From positions 1 to 64,000 of the forward strand of contig DUNA01000031.1 of assembly GCA_012839605.1 (NCBI GenBank): DNA of 64,000 nt. The letters are read 5' to 3'. Both the position numbers and the translations under genes were made by a program. The DNA comes from Bacteroidales bacterium. GTDB taxonomy: Bacteria > Bacteroidota > Bacteroidia > Bacteroidales > UBA932. Position 1 is the stretch's first letter, and the number at the start of each line of letters is the position of its first letter. The notes beneath the pieces are model-generated. The model saw only the letters and a program-made list of their open reading frames with translations. It was not told the origin of the DNA and made no database searches. Positions 9,914 through 19,825 of this stretch are shown piece by piece.

Positions 9914-11681
9914 TACTGTCTATTTGTTTGATCTTTTCTTCCAACTCGGCCAGTTCCAATCTGGCTTCTTCTATTTTCTTACGTGTATCTGCAAGGATTT
10001 TGTCTGCGTTTTTAGATTTGGCAAAAAATCCCATGTTGTTTTCCCATACGGCAATTTCAGATTCCAATTGACGGAACCGTTGGATGTGTTTGTCACGTCC
10101 GCTACGCGCCTCGTCGTAGTGCCCTCTGCTCCTGCGGTAAGAACCTCTTTTTTCTGCAGAAAACGGATCCAAATGTCCAAAGTGCTTAGTTATTAGTTCC
10201 TTATATTTGTTTTGGACGGTGTCTTTTTGTTTTATGGGCACAAAGCCTATGGCGTTCCATCTGCTTTGAAACGTCCTTAATTGGCTTGCGTGTTGGCTCT
10301 CATTACCGGGCACAAAGCTTTCCAGTTCCTTAAGGATGGCTTCTTTGGCTTTTAAGTTTGCTTCATAAGAAGCGTCTTGTTTTGAGAAATGGTCTGCTTT
10401 GCGCGTAAAAAACACATCGCAAGCAGAACGAAAACGTTTCCAGATAATGTCTGCTTGTTTTCTTGGTACAGGCCCTATTTCTTTCCATTGTTTTTGCAAA
10501 TGGATCAGCTGGTCCGTTGTTCTACGCCAATCGTCGCTCATGTTCAAGGCCTCTGCCTGCTCACACAAAGCCGTTTTGCGCTCCAAGTTGTCCTGCATCT
10601 CTTTTTTGAAGTCTGCATAAAACTCTCGTTTTTCTCCGTAGAACGTATCGCAAGCCGCGCGAAACCTATCGTATACCCTTTGGTTCTCTTTCTTAGTGGC
10701 AAACCCTATGGATCTCCATTCCTTTTGGAGGGCCTCCAATTCTTTTGCTTTTTTGTTCCAGTTGACCCCTTCTTGGTCTATAAGAGCCACTATGGCCTCG
10801 GCTTTTTCACAGAGACTCAACTTCTGCTCTAAATTTTGCCGTTGTTCTTTCTTTTGTTCTTCAAAATGTTTTTGATGCCTGATATTGATGGCCGTTGTAC
10901 TGGTTTTAAAACGTTCCCACATGGGTTCCCTCAAGTTGCGTGCGATAGGACCCGTTTCTCTCCATTCCTCATGCAGTTTCTGCAATTTGTGGAAAGCAGA
11001 CACAATGTTGGGTTCGTCTACCAGCTCTTCCGCCCTTTCACACAACTTTTCTTTGATCTCCAGATTGCGTTTGAAATCCAGATCTCTAAGCTCGTTGTTG
11101 ATTTTTACGTAGTCGTAAAATTTTTCAACGTAATGTTGGTACGTTTCCCAAACTTCTTTTGTCCTGGACAAAGGTACGGGACCGACTTCTTTCCAATGAA
11201 GCTGGAGCGCTCTGAATTCCGGGAAGGTATGGTTGATATCTTCTTGCTTCTCCAACAGCGCTTTTATGCCTTCAATGATGGACAGTTTTTCTTCCAGATT
11301 CCTTTCTTTTTGGAGCTCGATATTTCTAAGCAAGTCTGCTCTAAGTACTTTGTAGCGTGCATAGAGTTTCTTAAAAGCTTCCTCCTGCGCGTCTGCCGGG
11401 GTTTCCTCAGGTGTTTTTGCCGAGGCTTCTGCCGGTGCTTCTACCGAGGTTTTTGCCGAGGCTTCTGCCGGTGCTTCTGCCGAAGCTTCTGCCGAAGCTT
11501 CTTCCGGTGTTTCTTTTTCTTTTTTTAACAATTTGTAAAAATGAGACTTGATTGTTTCTGCATGTTTGTGCATCTCAGTCTTGTCTTCGGCTTCAATGAG
11601 CTGTTCAAAAACAGATAGAAGTCCGGAAATATCCAGATTTGAAAAATCTGTACTATCAGAGTACTTAATATCAGGATCCAT
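9906..11681 (-). CDS. DUF349 domain-containing protein
   Basis: Repeated W-(K/R)-x-(I/V)-G-(P/F) coiled-coil units typical of DUF349. The ORF track begins at 11834, but MDPDIKYSD at 11681 is the likely start; the longer version would overlap trmD. Confidence 0.88.
   Translation of the reverse strand: MDPDIKYSDSTDFSNLDISGLLSVFEQLIEAEDKTEMHKHAETIKSHFYKLLKKEKETPEEASAEASAEAPAEASAKTSVEAPAEASAKTPEETPADAQEEAFKKLYARYKVLRADLLRNIELQKERNLEEKLSIIEGIKALLEKQEDINHTFPEFRALQLHWKEVGPVPLSRTKEVWETYQHYVEKFYDYVKINNELRDLDFKRNLEIKEKLCERAEELVDEPNIVSAFHKLQKLHEEWRETGPIARNLREPMWERFKTSTTAINIRHQKHFEEQKKEQRQNLEQKLSLCEKAEAIVALIDQEGVNWNKKAKELEALQKEWRSIGFATKKENQRVYDRFRAACDTFYGEKREFYADFKKEMQDNLERKTALCEQAEALNMSDDWRRTTDQLIHLQKQWKEIGPVPRKQADIIWKRFRSACDVFFTRKADHFSKQDASYEANLKAKEAILKELESFVPGNESQHASQLRTFQSRWNAIGFVPIKQKDTVQNKYKELITKHFGHLDPFSAEKRGSYRRSRGHYDEARSGRDKHIQRFRQLESEIAVWENNMGFFAKSKNADKILADTRKKIEEARLELAELEEKIKQIDSNE
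11378..11514 (-). repeat. Degenerate tandem repeat encoding Ala/Glu/Pro/Ser/Thr-rich linker
   Basis: Repeated DNA word 'gcttctgccggtgcttctgccgaggcttctgcc...' encoding EEASAEASAEAPAEASAKTSVEAPAEASAKTPEETPADAQ. Confidence 0.85.
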
Positions 11682-11766
11682 TTTAATTAGAAAGGATTTA
11701 GTATTTATAGCTTGCAAATGTAATGAAAAACTACCATATATTGAATAATGATTACTTTTGTAGCGT

Positions 11767-12453
11767 ATGAGAATTGATATTATAACGGTTCTTCCGGCTT
11801 TATTGGAAAGTCCTCTTTCGCATTCCATTGTCAAAAGGGCGCGGGAACGTTCCCTGGTAGATATCGTAGTTCACGACCTCAGGCCGTATGGAAAGGGAAC
11901 GTACAAGCATACGGACGACTATCCCTTTGGAGGCGGTGCGGGTATGGTGCTGATGATTGAACCCGTATACCGGCTGATTGAAGATTTGAAAAAGGAGCGT
12001 ACGTACGATGAAATCATCTACACGTCTCCGGACGGACTGGCTTTTACGCAAAAAGAAGCCAACCGCATCTCTTGCCTAAAAAACATTATACTCTTGTGCG
12101 GCCATTACAAAGGCATTGACCAAAGAATACGAGACCATTTGATTACTCTTGAATTGTCTATTGGTGACTATGTCTTGACAGGCGGAGAATTGGCCGCTGC
12201 CGTCATCACAGATGCCGTCGTCAGGTTGTTGCCGGGTGCCCTATCAGATGGAGAATCTGCCCTTACAGATACATTTCAAGACAACTTGCTGGCACCCCCT
12301 ATTTACACGCGTCCGGCTTCTTTTCATGGCTGGGAAGTACCCCAAGTGCTGTTGAGCGGAGATCCTGTTAAAATTCAGCAATGGCAAGAAAAAGAAAGCC
12401 TGAGCCGTACAGAACGACTCAGGCCCGATTTACTAACCGATCTTTCAGAATAA
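11767..12453 (+). CDS. trmD: tRNA (guanosine(37)-N1)-methyltransferase
   Basis: 228 aa; [35 protein letters not shown] and [15 protein letters not shown] motifs. Confidence 0.97.
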   Translation: MRIDIITVLPALLESPLSHSIVKRARERSLVDIVVHDLRPYGKGTYKHTDDYPFGGGAGMVLMIEPVYRLIEDLKKERTYDEIIYTSPDGLAFTQKEANRISCLKNIILLCGHYKGIDQRIRDHLITLELSIGDYVLTGGELAAAVITDAVVRLLPGALSDGESALTDTFQDNLLAPPIYTRPASFHGWEVPQVLLSGDPVKIQQWQEKESLSRTERLRPDLLTDLSE

Positions 12454-13332
12454 AGGCATATCTCTTAGCTTGGCAGCCTGCATGGTGTTTTTCAACAAAG
12501 ATACACGCGTCATGGGACCTACACCTCCGGGAACGGGTGTGATGTAACTGCAACGCGGAGCCACTTCGTCAAAATCAACGTCTCCTACCAATTTATAACC
12601 TGTTTTTGTTCTGTTGTCTTCTACTCGGTTTATACCTACGTCAACGACAACGGCTCCTTCTTTTACCCAATCTGCTTTTATCAAAAGAGGCTGCCCTATG
12701 GCAGCTATCAGGATGTCCGCTCTGCGCGTAACTTCCGGTAAATCAACCGTTCTTGAGTGGCAAAGCGTTACGGTACAGTCTCCTCTGTATCCTTTCCTGG
12801 AGAGGAGGTTGGCCAACGGCTTGCCTACAATGTTGCTTCTGCCTATAATCACGCACTCCTTGCCTTGAAGAGGGATGTGGTAATAATCCAACAAATCTAC
12901 AATACCGGCCGGAGTAGCCGCCACAAACGACGGAAGCCCAATCATCATACGTCCCATGTTGATGGGATGAAAACCATCTACGTCTTTGTTGGGGTCAATG
13001 GCTTCAATGACTTCTTGTTCATTCAAATGCTCAGGTAAAGGCAGCTGTACAATCAAGCCGTCCACTCCCGCGTCTTCGTTTATAGATTTTACGCACTCAA
13101 TGAGCCCTTCCTGGCTAATGGTAGAAGACAGTTTGTACAGTATGGATTCCATACCTACTTGCCTGCAATCTTTTTCTTTACTTTTAACGTACGAGTGGCT
13201 GGCCGGGTCGTCTCCTACGACGATAGCGGCCATACGTGGTTTTCTTCCAAATTCTCTACTCCAACGATCCACATCACGTACAATATCTTTTTTTAGGGCT
13301 TCAGCCACCCATGTTCCATCCAAAATTTTCAT
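12445..13332 (-). CDS. folD: Bifunctional methylenetetrahydrofolate dehydrogenase/cyclohydrolase
   Basis: 295 aa; [29 protein letters not shown] and [12 protein letters not shown] motifs. Confidence 0.97.
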   Translation of the reverse strand: MKILDGTWVAEALKKDIVRDVDRWSREFGRKPRMAAIVVGDDPASHSYVKSKEKDCRQVGMESILYKLSSTISQEGLIECVKSINEDAGVDGLIVQLPLPEHLNEQEVIEAIDPNKDVDGFHPINMGRMMIGLPSFVAATPAGIVDLLDYYHIPLQGKECVIIGRSNIVGKPLANLLSRKGYRGDCTVTLCHSRTVDLPEVTRRADILIAAIGQPLLIKADWVKEGAVVVDVGINRVEDNRTKTGYKLVGDVDFDEVAPRCSYITPVPGGVGPMTRVSLLKNTMQAAKLRDMPLF

Positions 13333-13350
13333 ACTTGTTCCTCCCTTAAT

Positions 13351-14688
13351 TTATATAGACATTCCGCCTCTTCTGAGCGACTGCATCATAGAGGCGCCGC
13401 CGCCCTTTCTCAGGTTTCTCATCATTTTTCTTGTTTCACTAAATTGTTTGATCAAACGATTGACCTCTGTCAAAGAAGTACCGCTGCCGTATGCTATTCT
13501 TTTGCGTCTGCTTCCGTTGAGTATGGAGGGGTTTTCCCTCTCTTGTGGAGTCATGGAACCAATGATGGCTTCTATTTCTTTGAACGCATCATCATCTATG
13601 TCCATATCTTTTACGGCTTTGGATGCTCCGGGAATCATGGCAGCCAAATCTTTGATGTTTCCCATCTTTTTCACTTGTGTGATTTGCTTTAAGAAGTCGT
13701 CAAAATTGAAGCTGTCCTGCGCCAATTTCTTCCTAAGCTTCTTGCTTTCCTCTTCATCAAACTGCTCTTGAGCTCTCTCCACAAGCGTGACGATGTCTCC
13801 CATGCCCAAGATACGGTCTGCAATACGTGTGGGATGAAAGACGTCCAATGCATCCATTTTTTCGCCGGTACCTACAAATTTTATAGGCTTATTGACTACG
13901 GCTCGTATAGATAAGGCTGCTCCTCCCCTTGTGTCGCCATCCAGTTTTGTAAGAACGACTCCGTCAAATTGCAACTGTTCATGAAAAACACGGGCCGTTT
14001 CCACAGCATCTTGACCGGTCATGGAGTCCACTACAAAGAGCGTTTCTGTAGGATTTACAGCTTTTTTTATGGCAGTGATTTCTGCCATCATTTTCTGGTC
14101 TACCGCCAAACGGCCGGCCGTATCCAAAAGGACTACGTTGTGTCCGTTCTGACGGGCATGTTTTATGGAATGTTCTGCAATCTGTACAGGATCCTTGTTT
14201 CCTTCCTCTGTATATACATCAACACCAATCTGTTGACCAAGCACTTTCAATTGTTCAATAGCTGCAGGCCTGTATACGTCTCCGGCAACCAACAGCGGTT
14301 TCATACCTCTTTTTTGCTTGAGCAGCAACGCCAGTTTGCCTGAAAACGTCGTTTTTCCCGACCCTTGCAAGCCGGCTACGAGTACGATGCCGGGACTCCC
14401 TTTGGTGTTTATACCTACTGCCTCTCCTCCCATCAATTCCACCAACTTGTCGTGCACAATCTTAGTCATCATTTGACCGGGACGTACAGACTTGAGAACT
14501 TGTTGACCTAAGGCTTCCTCTTTTACATTGTCACAAAAATCTTTGGCTACTCTATAGCTTACGTCGGCATCTAGCAGAGAACGACGTACTTCTTTTAATG
14601 TTTCTGCAACGTTTATTTCAGTAATTCTTCCTTCTCCCTTAAGCAAGGAAAAGGAACGCTCCAATCTTTCTGTAAGATTCTCAAACAT
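13351..14688 (-). CDS. ffh: Signal recognition particle protein Ffh
   Basis: 445 aa; GLQGSGKTTFSGKLA, DTAGRL, TKLDGDTRGGAALS and Met-rich M domain. Confidence 0.97.
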   Translation of the reverse strand: MFENLTERLERSFSLLKGEGRITEINVAETLKEVRRSLLDADVSYRVAKDFCDNVKEEALGQQVLKSVRPGQMMTKIVHDKLVELMGGEAVGINTKGSPGIVLVAGLQGSGKTTFSGKLALLLKQKRGMKPLLVAGDVYRPAAIEQLKVLGQQIGVDVYTEEGNKDPVQIAEHSIKHARQNGHNVVLLDTAGRLAVDQKMMAEITAIKKAVNPTETLFVVDSMTGQDAVETARVFHEQLQFDGVVLTKLDGDTRGGAALSIRAVVNKPIKFVGTGEKMDALDVFHPTRIADRILGMGDIVTLVERAQEQFDEEESKKLRKKLAQDSFNFDDFLKQITQVKKMGNIKDLAAMIPGASKAVKDMDIDDDAFKEIEAIIGSMTPQERENPSILNGSRRKRIAYGSGTSLTEVNRLIKQFSETRKMMRNLRKGGGASMMQSLRRGGMSI

Positions 14689-14705
14689 AGGTTAATACAA
14701 ATTTA

Positions 14706-15320
14706 TTATGTCAATAACGGCTTAGGCCCTTCTCTCAAAATTTCCGGTTCAGTTCCCGTACAATCAATAATGGCAGAAGGATCCAATCCTCCGGGTCCTC
14801 CATCAATAACCAAGTCTACTTGCTGTCCAAAACGCTCGTATATAAGTCCTGGATCGAAAGAATAACCGGGTTCGTCTTCATCCCACGGCAAGGAAGTGGA
14901 AATAATGGGTACGCCCAATTCTTTGAGGATTACCTGCAAAATGGGATGATCGGGAACACGTATGCCCACGGTGCGTTTTTTTCCTTGAAACAGTTTGGGG
15001 ACCAAATTGTTTGCTTTGAGCAAAAAGGTAAACGGCCCCGGAAGGTTTTTTTTCATCATCCTAAAGACATTGTTATTCAACGGCCTGCAATAATTGGACA
15101 ATTGCGACAAATCATGGCACAAGAAAGAGAGCCTTGTAGAAGGCGTGTAATAGCCCTTGATTCTTTCCATGATGGGCACCGATGATAGAAATTCAATAGA
15201 ACACCCCATACCGTACACGCTATCTGTAGGGTATATAATTACACCACCCTTTTCCAGAGCCAATATGACTGTCTGTATCAATCGGTCCTGAGGGGTGTCG
15301 GGATGGATTTTAAGCAACAT
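14706..15320 (-). CDS. YciO/Sua5-family L-threonylcarbamoyladenylate synthase
   Basis: 204 aa; GGVIIYPTDSVYGMGCS and VGIRVPDHPI motifs. Confidence 0.93.
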   Translation of the reverse strand: MLLKIHPDTPQDRLIQTVILALEKGGVIIYPTDSVYGMGCSIEFLSSVPIMERIKGYYTPSTRLSFLCHDLSQLSNYCRPLNNNVFRMMKKNLPGPFTFLLKANNLVPKLFQGKKRTVGIRVPDHPILQVILKELGVPIISTSLPWDEDEPGYSFDPGLIYERFGQQVDLVIDGGPGGLDPSAIIDCTGTEPEILREGPKPLLT

Positions 15321-15326
15321 AGTCTA

Positions 15327-16484
15327 TCAAAGCTCAGGCGAATAATAAGCCTGTGCCAATTCTTTTTGGTTGTACCGCATGCTCATGACTTGCCCGTATG
15401 CCCCGGCAGAACAAATGGCCAAAAGGTCTCCGCGTTCCGTTATAGGCAGTTTGGCAAATTCGTCAAACCTGTCTGAAGATTCACATACAGGGCCTACCAC
15501 ATCGTATATTTTTTTCCGCTTTGCCTTAGATGTGATATTGTACATCACATGTTTGGCTTGATACAATGCCGGTCTTATAAGATCGTTCATACCGGCGTCT
15601 AAGATGACAAATTCTTTCCCTTGGCCTTTCTTAACATACAGAACACTGGAAATAAGAAAACCTGATTGAGCTACCAATGACCTTCCCGGTTCAAAATGTA
15701 CCTTTTGTCCTTTCCTTACTTCCAAATTGTTATGGATGGTCTCAAAATACGTTTCAAAAGGGCTGATGGGATTCCCAAGGGGGTTTTCATAGTCTATGGC
15801 CACTCCACCGCCCATATTGATATGTTCCAGGTTCACATTCCTTTGTTCAAACCATTTTTGAAACGTGTTCATTTTTTCACACAGTTTCACAAACACATCC
15901 ATATCTGTAATTTGTGAGCCAATATGTATGTGTATTCCCAACAGCTTTACATGTGGGCAATCGTTGACTACATTCAAGGCCTCTGTCAAGTCTTTCCCTG
16001 AAATACCAAATTTGTCTTTGGAACGACCTGTAGTTATTTGTTTGATGGTTTGTGCATCCAAATCGGGGTTGAGTCGTAACGAAATACCGGCCGTTTTACC
16101 CATTTGAGCAGCCAGGTCGTTGATGACTTGAATTTCCTGAACAGATTCACAGTTGAAAGAAAAGATGCCTCCTTGTAGGGACATTTTTATTTCTTTATCT
16201 GTTTTGCCTACTCCGGCAAAAACAATGGTGTCCGGGTCAAAGCCCAGGTCCAATGCCAATTGGACTTCGTTGCCGCTTACGCAATCGGCGCCCAATCCGG
16301 CCCTGTGAATAATTTCTAAGATTTGAGGGTTAGCATTGGCTTTCATAGCATAATGCGCATGGTAGCCGTATTTCCTGGTAATCTTTGTGTACAACCTGAG
16401 GGTTTGGTCCAGGATGTCTAAGTCGTAAAAATAAAAAGGCGTTTCCAGACGTTTAAACGCATTTACAAAACGTGTCAGTTGCAT
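15327..16484 (-). CDS. lysA: Diaminopimelate decarboxylase
   Basis: 385 aa; HYAMKANANPQIL, HIHIGSQITD, EPGRSLVAQSG and CSAGAYGQVMSMRYN motifs. Confidence 0.95.
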   Translation of the reverse strand: MQLTRFVNAFKRLETPFYFYDLDILDQTLRLYTKITRKYGYHAHYAMKANANPQILEIIHRAGLGADCVSGNEVQLALDLGFDPDTIVFAGVGKTDKEIKMSLQGGIFSFNCESVQEIQVINDLAAQMGKTAGISLRLNPDLDAQTIKQITTGRSKDKFGISGKDLTEALNVVNDCPHVKLLGIHIHIGSQITDMDVFVKLCEKMNTFQKWFEQRNVNLEHINMGGGVAIDYENPLGNPISPFETYFETIHNNLEVRKGQKVHFEPGRSLVAQSGFLISSVLYVKKGQGKEFVILDAGMNDLIRPALYQAKHVMYNITSKAKRKKIYDVVGPVCESSDRFDEFAKLPITERGDLLAICSAGAYGQVMSMRYNQKELAQAYYSPEL

Positions 16485-16517
16485 ATTGATTTAAACAAAA
16501 TACCGGACAAAATTAGC

Positions 16518-16550
16518 AAAAAAAAACCGGAGGCGCTGCAGCACTTCCGG
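16518..16550 (-). terminator. Intrinsic terminator downstream of the 51-aa small ORF
   Basis: Minus-strand CCGGAAGTGCTGCAGCGCCTCCGG followed by T9; imperfect stem with UGCA loop. Confidence 0.75.
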
Positions 16551-16572
16551 CTTTTCTTAAAGGTCCTGGTTG

Positions 16573-16728
16573 TTAAGCATCTCCCTCTGGTGTGAGAAAA
16601 GCAACAATACCGGCAATGATAGCTGCTAACAAGGCTCCTAATCCCATAAAAGTGAAAACATAGTCCATTCCACTCATATTTTTAAAGCCTGCAACAATGC
16701 TATTCCAGATAACTGTAAAGACGTCCAT
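16573..16728 (-). CDS. Small (51 aa) predicted single-TM membrane protein
   Basis: Manual reverse translation MDVFTVIWNSIVAGFKNMSGMDYVFTFMGLGALLAAIIAGIVAFLTPEGDA*; below the ORF-track length cut-off. Followed by a terminator. Confidence 0.65.
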   Translation of the reverse strand: MDVFTVIWNSIVAGFKNMSGMDYVFTFMGLGALLAAIIAGIVAFLTPEGDA

Positions 16729-16784
16729 ATTTAATTCGAATTAATTGTTAATATTTAAACCTATTTTGCCTATAAGGCTGGTAA

Positions 16785-16931
16785 TTAGCTCACAGTAGGC
16801 TTCTTAAACAGTTGGTCTGAAAAGAAAAACATACCTACACCAAATAGAGCAACAAGAAGAGCCACCCACCAATTTTCTTGCAAATCTTTGATGAGAGCTA
16901 GAATTTGATCAATAAGCGTTTGTAATACCAT
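16785..16931 (-). CDS. Small (48 aa) predicted single-TM membrane protein
   Basis: Manual reverse translation MVLQTLIDQILALIKDLQENWWVALLVALFGVGMFFFSDQLFKKPTVS*; preceded by a near-consensus Bacteroidetes promoter. Confidence 0.65.
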   Translation of the reverse strand: MVLQTLIDQILALIKDLQENWWVALLVALFGVGMFFFSDQLFKKPTVS

Positions 16932-16976
16932 GGTTTTATTTTAATGTTAAATGGTTAAAATTTCAATCAACAAGGG

Positions 16977-17007
16977 CAAAGTTAAAAATCTTTTTTTAAC
17001 TACCAAA
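16977..17007 (-). promoter_or_regulatory. Bacteroidetes-type promoter (-33 TTTG, 19-nt spacer, -7 TAACTTTG)
   Basis: Minus strand TTTG-GTAGTTAAAAAAAGATTTT-TAACTTTG, matching the published TTTG/TAnnTTTG consensus; start codon of the 48-aa ORF lies about 45 nt downstream. Confidence 0.7.
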
Positions 17008-17017
17008 CACTGTCTGT

Positions 17018-18487
17018 TTAATTGTTATGTTCCTTACGCAATAAATCGATTGCCGTTTTTACGGGATTAAAGGTGCTAAGAGGCACTTCAACAAACACCG
17101 TATTCCAGCGACTCATGGCACCATTCCACAATCCCGGCCATTCTAAAGCTCGCAATTCTCTGCCCTCCATGGTTTTATGCGATATAAAGCCTGTCTTTGG
17201 GTCTGCAAACTTTTGCAAGTCATACAAATTGCCCATTGGATTCTTAATGGAACACACAATATCTACCGGATTAAAATGTGTAGACGGATATTTTTTTCCT
17301 CCCAATTGTACTTCTTCCAAAATTTGGAGTGAAATGCTGCCGTCTTCTTCTCGTACTTTGAAAGGACCGCCACCGGGCTCTCCGGAGACCGGAACCATGC
17401 CGCACACGCGAATGGGCCTATCCAAAACAGCAATCAACGCAGAGGCACACTCCGGAATGTTGTCGTAATTCAAGGGCAACCGGGTAATACAAAACGTTTT
17501 TTTCAGAAAATCAACTACTTCATGAACCAGGTCTTTGTCTGCCTTATTTTTTTTCAATATCCTTATATAATCATGTGCTTGGTGCTGACAGTCCAAAAGA
17601 AATCCCGCCAATACTTTCCTCCAAAAAAGTACCGGTTCCAACCTTGTTTCAGGTACTACGTTGTCTATGTTTCTGATGACTATCAGATCTTCCTTCAAGG
17701 TATGTAAATTCTTTAAAAGCGCTCCGTGTCCGCCCGGACGAAATAGCAGGCTTCCGTCGTCATTCCTGAACGGCGTGTTGTTCATCTGTACGGCCAAGGT
17801 GTCTGTAGACGGGCTTTGATTGGAAAAACTGACGGCAAAGGTCAAACCAAAACGGAGGGTGACAGCCTCTTGTATTTGCTCCCACAATGCCTTGAAAAGA
17901 GGTTCGTGTTCTTCCGATACTGTAAAATGAACAGCTGCCGTTCCGTCGGGATTGGCCGTTGATAACGCTGCCTCTGTCAGGTGTTCTTCAAAAGGCGTTT
18001 TGGGACCTTCCGCGTATTTGTGAAAAGGAATCAATCCTTTGGGCAATTGAGCGTAACCCAACCCTTCATCTGTAAGCAAACTGCGTAAGACTTGTTGTTT
18101 GTCGGAAAGATCTATGGGTTGTTTTTCCAAAAGGGGATAAAACGCAAATTCTTTTAGTCTCTCAAAAAACAGAAGGGCGTTGGCGTTCAAGGCTTGCTTG
18201 CCGCCTGTTTGCAGTTCTTCTTGCGCTTGAAACAGGTGGCTGAACATCCGGCTGGCCGCTCCCGATGCCGGCACAAATTTTACGCGCGTTCCCTTCCATC
18301 CTTCATAACGCGCTGCGTACCGGTTTTGCTCGGCTTGGTCCAGTTGTGTGATGCCGTTACCGGGAACAGCCGGTTCTACGATATCCAAAGGGGGAAACCC
18401 TTCTTGAAAATGTGCCAGCTGTTCTTCTATTGCGGAAACACTCAGGCCTCGGCTCTCTATGGTTTCTTTGTCTTGTTTGGTAAACAT
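17018..18487 (-). CDS. DUF4301 family protein
   Basis: 489 aa; FVPASGAASRMF, FRPGGHGALLKNL and RVCGMVPVSGEPGGGPF resemble DUF4301 nucleotidyltransferase-like proteins. Confidence 0.82.
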   Translation of the reverse strand: MFTKQDKETIESRGLSVSAIEEQLAHFQEGFPPLDIVEPAVPGNGITQLDQAEQNRYAARYEGWKGTRVKFVPASGAASRMFSHLFQAQEELQTGGKQALNANALLFFERLKEFAFYPLLEKQPIDLSDKQQVLRSLLTDEGLGYAQLPKGLIPFHKYAEGPKTPFEEHLTEAALSTANPDGTAAVHFTVSEEHEPLFKALWEQIQEAVTLRFGLTFAVSFSNQSPSTDTLAVQMNNTPFRNDDGSLLFRPGGHGALLKNLHTLKEDLIVIRNIDNVVPETRLEPVLFWRKVLAGFLLDCQHQAHDYIRILKKNKADKDLVHEVVDFLKKTFCITRLPLNYDNIPECASALIAVLDRPIRVCGMVPVSGEPGGGPFKVREEDGSISLQILEEVQLGGKKYPSTHFNPVDIVCSIKNPMGNLYDLQKFADPKTGFISHKTMEGRELRALEWPGLWNGAMSRWNTVFVEVPLSTFNPVKTAIDLLRKEHNN

Positions 18488-18497
18488 GTCTTTGTAA

Positions 18498-19538
18498 TTA
18501 ACAAAATGTCAGTGCATTGTATTGTTCCCGAGTCCACTCTCTTCTATATACGTAGGCATTTCTTTGTTCTTCAAACAGATCCGGTGCAGACCTCAACCGC
18601 TTGTCTTCTTCCATAATGGGAAAACATTGCGTAAACAGTGCATGGGAGGGAACTTCTTCCACGGACGGCAAGGTCACTGCGTATTGCAGCAATTCTTCCC
18701 ATTGAAAATGAGCGGCCAGTGCTCGGACAACCGTTTCTGTGGCATTCCTTTTTCCTTCCATGGAATACCCGGCAATGTGCGGCGTGGCTATGTGTGTCGC
18801 ATCTAATGTCTTCTTGTCTATATGCGGTTCGTTCTGCCAGACGTCCAAAACAACAGCACCCAAACCGGGTGCAGCTGCTTGCAAAGCCTGCTCGTTTGTA
18901 ACGTCTCCACGCGATGTATTAATAAAGAAGGCGCCTTCCTTCATTTTGTCAAAAAAGGATCTATCAGCCATTCCTCTTGTAGTAGCGTCCAAGGGTACGT
19001 GCAGCGTAACTACATCTGCTTTTGAAAGCAAAAAATCAAGCGAACAAAAAGAATCGACTCCTTCTTGTGCTGCTCTGGGAGGGTCGTTCAGCAACGTTTT
19101 CATACCTAAGTGTCCGGCCAACCGTTCTACCCTGCTCCCTACATTTCCAACTCCTACAATACCGATTGTTTTGTCTGAAAGACACATGTTTTTCTGCGTA
19201 GCCGCAACGGCCAGAGCTGTAAAAACATATTGCATCACGGCCCCTGCATTGCATCCCGGAGCGTGTGCCACCGCAATGTTTGCCGTAGCACAGTAATCCA
19301 AATCAATATGGTCTGTGCCAATAGTAGGTGAACCGACAAAAGTCACGGAACTGCCTTGAAGCAATTCCTTGGAACAAAGGGTACGCGTACGTACCAACAA
19401 AGCATCTGCACAGCGCAAAGCCGATGCATCTATCCGGTGATAGGGCATGCGAACTATACGTGCGTAACGCTCGGGAATTCCTTCCAGGTAAGGTATTTGG
19501 TTGTCTGCTATGATGAGCGGCTTTTTACGCATATTCAA
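18498..19538 (-). CDS. pdxB: Erythronate-4-phosphate dehydrogenase
   Basis: 346 aa; D-2-hydroxyacid dehydrogenase fold (GIVGVGNVGSRVERLAGHLGMKTLLNDPPRA; TPHIAGYSMEGK) with PdxB-like C-terminal region. Confidence 0.92.
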   Translation of the reverse strand: MNMRKKPLIIADNQIPYLEGIPERYARIVRMPYHRIDASALRCADALLVRTRTLCSKELLQGSSVTFVGSPTIGTDHIDLDYCATANIAVAHAPGCNAGAVMQYVFTALAVAATQKNMCLSDKTIGIVGVGNVGSRVERLAGHLGMKTLLNDPPRAAQEGVDSFCSLDFLLSKADVVTLHVPLDATTRGMADRSFFDKMKEGAFFINTSRGDVTNEQALQAAAPGLGAVVLDVWQNEPHIDKKTLDATHIATPHIAGYSMEGKRNATETVVRALAAHFQWEELLQYAVTLPSVEEVPSHALFTQCFPIMEEDKRLRSAPDLFEEQRNAYVYRREWTREQYNALTFC

Positions 19539-19825
19539 CGAATAATGATTTCTTGAACGGAATCATTCCCTAAGAGTATGTTCAACCTTTCCTTTAAAAA
19601 GATCTTTTGCATATCCAACTGGCAGCGGAGTACAGAAGACGCTACATGTACTGTGTACCTGCCGCTGCGGAACGTACGTTTTGTACATTCTTGAGCAGCC
19701 GACTTTCCTATGACCTCATCCCAAGCTTTATGGATTTTCAATGTTTCCAAACCTTCTGCCAATCCCGACTCTTGCAATGTTTGGTCAATGATGTCTTTCA
19801 ATACTCTTGCCTGCTTCCTCTTCAT
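19535..19825 (-). CDS. DUF721 (DciA-like) protein
   Basis: 96 aa directly downstream of recF; RSGRYTVHVASSVLRCQLDMQKIFLKERLN. Confidence 0.85.
   Translation of the reverse strand: MKRKQARVLKDIIDQTLQESGLAEGLETLKIHKAWDEVIGKSAAQECTKRTFRSGRYTVHVASSVLRCQLDMQKIFLKERLNILLGNDSVQEIIIR

Noticed and set aside
10836-11528. 230-aa plus-strand ORF ending in Cys/Arg/Phe repeats (CRGFCRCFYRGFCRGFCRCFC)
   Set aside because: Antisense of the DUF349 Ala/Glu repeat; the striking Cys-rich repeat is only the reverse reading of GCx/GAx codons.
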